Assembly: GCA_016209345.1 (NCBI GenBank)
Contig: JACQWH010000046.1
Coordinates: 1 to 14,784 of the forward strand
DNA: 14,784 nucleotides
Source: Candidatus Uhrbacteria bacterium
GTDB lineage: Bacteria > Patescibacteriota > Patescibacteriia > JACQRZ01
Direction: 5' to 3'
Positions 11,984 through 14,784 of the stretch are shown here, piece after piece. Below the pieces are notes generated by a model. That model had not been told where the DNA came from. It searched no databases and saw nothing but the letters and a program-made list of their open reading frames with translations. The translations under genes and the position numbers were made by a program. Every line of letters starts with the position of its first letter. Position 1 is the stretch's first letter.

Positions 11984-12826
11984 TTATCCTCCTTTTTTCG
12001 GACGGCCGCGCTTCTTCGGCTTGGCATCGCCCTCTTCATCGTCGGACTCATCCTCTTCCTGCTCGGCCATCGCTTCTAAAATTTCGTCCGGATGCATCAT
12101 GTCTTCTTCACCGTCGCCGGTCTGCGCATCGCCGGAAGTGCCGCCGGATATGAGAAATGAAAAATGGTCTTTCAAAATGGAGCTTGCCTCGACAATTGCT
12201 TCCTTGGCGGTAATACTCCCGTCCGTTTCGATGGTTAAAATAATCCTGTGGAAGTTCGTCATATTTCCCACGCGCATATTCTCCACCCGCACGCCCACAT
12301 TGCGCAATGGCGTAAACAGAGCGTCAATAGCAATGGCGCCAAGCTCCGTCGCTTCCTTGTCGCGCGCCTCCGTGGGAAAATACGCACGCCCCTTCTTCAC
12401 AAAGAGCTCCATCTCAATCTGCGCGTTTTTATTTGTCATTTCGCAGATGACCGTATCGGGGTTTGCCGCTTCCGCATCGGGGTTTGCCTCAATGTCAGCG
12501 CCTGTGACGACGCGTTCGCCTTTCGCGCGAAGGAACAGCCGCACGGTCTCGTCGGTATGCACGCGAAAACGGAGACGCTTAAGATTCAAAATAATATCAA
12601 CAACATCTTCTTTCACGTACGGAATGGTTGAAAATTCATGCAGCACGCCTTTTATTTTAACGGCAAATGCCGCTCCGCCGGTGAGCGATGACATGAGAAC
12701 CCTGCGCAAAGCGGTGCCAATCGTGATGCCGTATCCCGGATAGAGCGGCTCTATGGTGACAATCGTCTCATTGGGATTGAGGCCCTGCGCGTACTCAATC
12801 TTCGTGGGTTGTAAAATATTCTCCAT
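11984..12826 (-). CDS. rpoA: RNA polymerase alpha subunit lacking the C-terminal domain
   Basis: The alpha subunit dimerises to nucleate RNA polymerase assembly. Residues 1 to about 229 are a complete alpha N-terminal domain: VTIEPLYPGYGITIGTALRR (22-41), VLMSSLTGGAAFAVKIKGVLH, EFSTIPYVKEDVVDIILNL and the final ASSILKDHFSFLI helix. The usual alpha C-terminal domain (helix-hairpin-helix, about 60-70 residues, contacting UP elements and activators) is absent, and the protein is 280 residues instead of about 315-330. In its place is a 51-residue tail: a strongly acidic stretch (EEDMMHPDEILEAMAEQEED, then DESDDEEGD) followed by KPKKRGRPKKGG (269-280), whose RGRP core matches an AT-hook. The gene follows rpsD by 37 nt. 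Loss of the domain is seen directly; that the tail binds DNA is inference. Confidence 0.96.
   Translation of the reverse strand: MENILQPTKIEYAQGLNPNETIVTIEPLYPGYGITIGTALRRVLMSSLTGGAAFAVKIKGVLHEFSTIPYVKEDVVDIILNLKRLRFRVHTDETVRLFLRAKGERVVTGADIEANPDAEAANPDTVICEMTNKNAQIEMELFVKKGRAYFPTEARDKEATELGAIAIDALFTPLRNVGVRVENMRVGNMTNFHRIILTIETDGSITAKEAIVEASSILKDHFSFLISGGTSGDAQTGDGEEDMMHPDEILEAMAEQEEDESDDEEGDAKPKKRGRPKKGG
11987..11992 (-). promoter_or_regulatory. Shine-Dalgarno site of rplQ inside the rpoA tail
   Basis: Read on the - strand, GGAGGA sits 6 nt before the ATG of rplQ and at the same time encodes the last two glycines of RpoA. It marks the ATG at 11980 as the true start. Confidence 0.75.
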
Positions 12827-12863
12827 ACGTATAAAAAAATGGGGTTATCTAATGAACGTGTGA

Positions 12864-13496
12864 TTAGCGGGAATAAAACTCAACAATCGACTTCATATCA
12901 TAGACCGGCGCAGCGTCCTCGGGCGTTGGTATGCTGACAATCTTTCCTTCCAGCTTTCCCTGGTCGGCAGAGAGCCACTTTGGCGCCTGGTATCGCTCCA
13001 TAATTTTCGGCAGTCCCGCAAAATATGCCGATTTCTTTTTCCCGTCGCGCACAGATACGACATCGCCGACCCGTACTTGGTATGAAGGAATGGTCACCTT
13101 CTTGCCGTTGACTGAAAAATGCCCGTGGCTGACGAGCTCACGCGCCGTTTGACGGGAATGGGCAAGACCAAGACGATACACGACATTGTCGAGGCGCATC
13201 TCCAGATACTGTTGCATCGTCACACCCGTATCACCAATCTTTTTGCTTGCGGTCTCAAAATATTGGCGGAATTGGCTTTCGGACATACCGTAGTAAATTT
13301 TTGCCTTCTGTTTCTCGCGGAGTTGCAACCCATACGGCGTTAACCGCGGCTTTGATTTTTTTGAGCCCTGCACGCCCGGCGGATAGTTGCGTTTCACTAT
13401 GGCGCATTTTGGCGTATAGCAACGCTCGCCTTTCAGGTACAGTTTTATACCCGCCCTGCGGCAAATCCTACATTGTGCGTTGTTGTCTCGAGCCAT
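12864..13496 (-). CDS. rpsD: Ribosomal protein S4, zinc-binding type
   Basis: S4 nucleates assembly of the 16S rRNA 5' domain. The 210 residues hold a Cys4 zinc site (Cys9, Cys12, Cys26, Cys31) in QCRICRR..GERCYTPKC, then TPYGLQLREKQKAKIYYGMSE, and the S4 RNA-binding domain RLDNVVYRLGLAHSRQTARELVSHGHFSVNGKKV. Many bacteria have a cysteine-free version; this is the C+ form. The C-terminus EGKIVSIPTPEDAAPVYDMKSIVEFYSR is typical. It lies between rpsK and rpoA, the standard order, but its start codon is preceded after 3 nt by a heptad repeat array, with no Shine-Dalgarno site. In E. coli S4 represses this operon; no such site could be recognised here. Confidence 0.97.
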   Translation of the reverse strand: MARDNNAQCRICRRAGIKLYLKGERCYTPKCAIVKRNYPPGVQGSKKSKPRLTPYGLQLREKQKAKIYYGMSESQFRQYFETASKKIGDTGVTMQQYLEMRLDNVVYRLGLAHSRQTARELVSHGHFSVNGKKVTIPSYQVRVGDVVSVRDGKKKSAYFAGLPKIMERYQAPKWLSADQGKLEGKIVSIPTPEDAAPVYDMKSIVEFYSR

Positions 13497-13499
13497 ATG

Positions 13500-13596
13500 T
13501 TCTAGGGGCTAGGTTCTAGGGGCTAGGTTCTAGGGGCTAGGTTCTAGTGACTTTCACTGGAAGCTGAAACCTGGAAGCTGACCGCTAGAAGCTAGG
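13500..13596. repeat. Inverted heptad array A, between rpsK and rpsD
   Basis: The left arm has seven 7-nt units, TTCTAGG alternating with GGCTAGG (13500-13541) and ending TTCTAGT (13542-13548). The apex is AGTGA, CTT, TCACT (13546-13558). The right arm has units GGAAGCT, GAAACCT, GGAAGCT, GACCGCT, AGAAGCT (13559-13593) and a fragment. The right-arm units are imperfect reverse complements of the left, so the array folds as one long interrupted hairpin. It begins 3 nt from the rpsD ATG and occupies most of the 108-nt spacer. Confidence 0.93.
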
Positions 13597-13604
13597 TGTT
13601 TTTG

Positions 13605-14087
13605 TTATACTCTTCGTACCTTTCGGGGACGGCAACCATTATGAGGAATGGGCGTCACGTCTTTGAGAGAATTAATGCTCATGCCGCAGGTGTTTAGCGC
13701 GCGGAGCGCCCCTTCTCGTCCTGATGCAATGCCACGCACAAACACTGACACTTCCATAAGCCCGTATTTCTTCACCTTTTCAGATGCGTCTTTTACAATC
13801 AATGATGCGGCGTATGGCGTTGATTTCTTCGGCCCCTTGAATCCGAGCCGGCCCGCCGAGGATTGGGCAAGCACATTTCCCTGCACGTCGGTAAAGGTGA
13901 CGATCGTGTTGTTGTAGGTTGCTTTGATGTATGCATTGCCAACGGGAATATGGCGAACCGCTTTCTTCTTGCCGCGTTTTTTAATATCTTTTTTTCCTTC
14001 GGCGACAGCGGAAGAAGCGGGCGCGGCACTCTCCGCCTGCCCAAGCTCTGCAAATAAATCCTGTTCTTTGTCTTGGTTGTCTGCCAT
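13605..14087 (-). CDS. rpsK: Ribosomal protein S11 with N-terminal extension
   Basis: S11 lies in the 30S platform near the Shine-Dalgarno duplex. The core (about residues 45-160) reads HIPVGNAYIKATYNNTIVTF, TDVQGNVLAQSSAGRLGFKG, STPYAASLIVKD, VFVRGIASGREGALRAL and INSLKDVTPIPHNGCRPRKV. At 160 residues it is about 30 longer than the usual 129. The extra N-terminal part is acidic (MADNQDKEQDLFAELGQAES) and then lysine-rich (KKDIKKRGKKK). Another in-frame start that would remove it is not evident, and the extension lies right up against the heptad array B, 3 nt from the ATG. No Shine-Dalgarno site is present. Confidence 0.97.
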   Translation of the reverse strand: MADNQDKEQDLFAELGQAESAAPASSAVAEGKKDIKKRGKKKAVRHIPVGNAYIKATYNNTIVTFTDVQGNVLAQSSAGRLGFKGPKKSTPYAASLIVKDASEKVKKYGLMEVSVFVRGIASGREGALRALNTCGMSINSLKDVTPIPHNGCRPRKVRRV

Positions 14088-14090
14088 ATA

Positions 14091-14227
14091 TTCTAGGGGC
14101 TAGGTTCTAGGTTCTAGGTTCTAGGTTCTGGGTTCTAGGGGCTAGGTTCTAGTCACTAGAAGCTGATCGCTAGAAGCTAGAAGCTGGAAGCTGGAACCTG
14201 GAAGCTAGAAGCTAGAAGCTGGAACCT
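14091..14227. repeat. Inverted heptad array B, between rpsM and rpsK
   Basis: The left arm has nine units (TTCTAGG, GGCTAGG, three TTCTAGG, TTCTGGG, TTCTAGG, GGCTAGG, TTCTAGT; 14091-14153). The apex is TTCTAGT-C-ACTAGAA (14147-14161), a perfect 7-bp palindrome around one base. The right arm has ten units of the type AGAAGCT, GGAAGCT and GGAACCT with one GATCGCT (14158-14227). It fills the spacer from 3 nt before the rpsK ATG to 3 nt from the rpsM stop. Confidence 0.95.
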
Positions 14228-14230
14228 GTA

Positions 14231-14620
14231 TTACGTCTTTGTTAATTTTCTCTTGCCCGACATCATCGTTTTCCGCACATTGCCGCGCACTGTTCGAGAA
14301 TTTGTTTTTGTGCGCTGGCCATGTACCGGCAGCTTGCGCGCATGGCGAGTGCCCCGATATGTTCCCATCTCTTTGAGATGTTTAATATTCCCCATGATCT
14401 CGCGTCTCAAATCGCCTTCTACCTTATAGTTCTTCTCAACCAATTCTCTAATTCTCTGCTGCTCATCCTCGGTAAGATCTTTGGTCTTTTTTGAAAAATC
14501 AATATGCGCTTGCGTCAAAATCTTTTGAGAAGCCGTTAAGCCGACGCCATAGAGAAACGGCAGCGCGAATTCGATTGATTTGTTTTGTGGAAGAAGTATT
14601 CCCGCAATTCTGAAAGCCAT
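14231..14620 (-). CDS. rpsM: Ribosomal protein S13
   Basis: S13 sits in the 30S head and contacts L5 and the P-site tRNA. The 129 residues include the start MAFRIAGILLPQNKSIEFAL, LPFLYGVGLTASQKIL (helix-two-turn-helix region), then DLRREIMGNIKHLKEMGTYRG, TRHARKLPVHGQRTKTNSRT and the basic tail. ARKLPVHGQRTKTNSRT is the family signature. It is the first gene of the cluster within the window; rpmJ and infA, common upstream neighbours, would lie beyond the right edge. Heptad array C begins 3 nt from its ATG, without a Shine-Dalgarno site. Confidence 0.97.
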   Translation of the reverse strand: MAFRIAGILLPQNKSIEFALPFLYGVGLTASQKILTQAHIDFSKKTKDLTEDEQQRIRELVEKNYKVEGDLRREIMGNIKHLKEMGTYRGTRHARKLPVHGQRTKTNSRTVRGNVRKTMMSGKRKLTKT

Positions 14621-14623
14621 ATA

Positions 14624-14784
14624 TTCTAGGTTCTAAGTTCTAGGTTCTAAGTTCTAGGGGCTAGGTTCTAGGGGCTAGGTTCTAGGGGCTAGGTTCTAGG
14701 GGCTAGGTTCTAGGGGCTAGGTTCTAGGGGCTAGGGGCTAGGTTCTAGTGACTTTCACTGGAAGCTGACCACTAGAAGCTAGAA
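14624..14784. repeat. Inverted heptad array C, upstream of rpsM (runs off the window)
   Basis: The left arm has 18 units (14624-14749). The first five are TTCTAGG or TTCTAAG, then TTCTAGG alternates with GGCTAGG, with one doubled GGCTAGG, ending TTCTAGT. The apex AGTGA, CTT, TCACT (14747-14759) and the next unit GGAAGCT are identical to array A. The right arm (GGAAGCT, GACCACT, AGAAGCT, AGAA..) is cut by the window end. Confidence 0.94.

Noticed and set aside
11766..12743. A long + strand open frame of 325 codons.
   Set aside because: It is the complement of rplQ and rpoA, low-complexity serine-rich, and has no protein-like motif.
13500..14784. Repeat arrays considered as CRISPR.
   Set aside because: Units are 7 nt, contiguous, without unique spacers, and there are no cas genes.

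Overview
This window looks like a piece of a small bacterial genome of the Patescibacteria/CPR (Parcubacteria-like) type. That placement is an inference. It rests on compact genes that mostly lack Shine-Dalgarno sites, a short L13, an RNA polymerase alpha subunit without its C-terminal domain, a TruB without a PUA domain, and many short palindromic repeats in spacers and inside genes. Stops are TAA, TGA and TAG, so there is no sign of a recoded genetic code.

Left part (1-2472, + strand): a folded inverted-repeat element (11-125), a promoter, a tyrosine recombinase, an overlapping RelE-type toxin-antitoxin pair, then fmt (methionyl-tRNA formyltransferase). Converging on fmt with no bases between the stop codons is a - strand pair: a DoxX-family membrane protein downstream of a large fusion of a GT2 glycosyltransferase with an O-antigen-ligase-like membrane domain.

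Middle (5518-10592): divergent from the fusion gene is truB, followed by a hairpin-rich spacer with a strong terminator and a small orphan zinc-ribbon gene. Then come three - strand envelope-polysaccharide genes in transcription order 10592 to 7014: a Wzx-like flippase, a GT4 glycosyltransferase and a GT2 glycosyltransferase. With the fusion protein they make a surface-glycan set (sugar transfer, flipping, polymerisation or ligation). Spacers here are built from shared repeat modules, and the same palindromes have invaded three coding genes: twice the fusion gene, once truB, and once the 3' end of the GT2 gene.

A + strand structured RNA candidate with its own promoter and terminator lies at about 10655-10783, in the gap between the flippase and the ribosomal genes.

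Right part (10790-14784, - strand): a ribosomal cluster transcribed from the right edge in the order rpsM, rpsK, rpsD, rpoA, rplQ, rplM, rpsI. The last four genes are packed with exactly 3 nt between stop and start. By contrast, the spacers in front of rpsD, rpsK and rpsM are filled with inverted heptanucleotide arrays (left arm TTCTAGG/GGCTAGG, right arm AGAAGCT/GGAAGCT) that begin 3 nt from each start codon. The arrays, and an RpoA tail ending in an AT-hook-like RGRP motif in place of the alpha C-terminal domain, are the most unusual features here.
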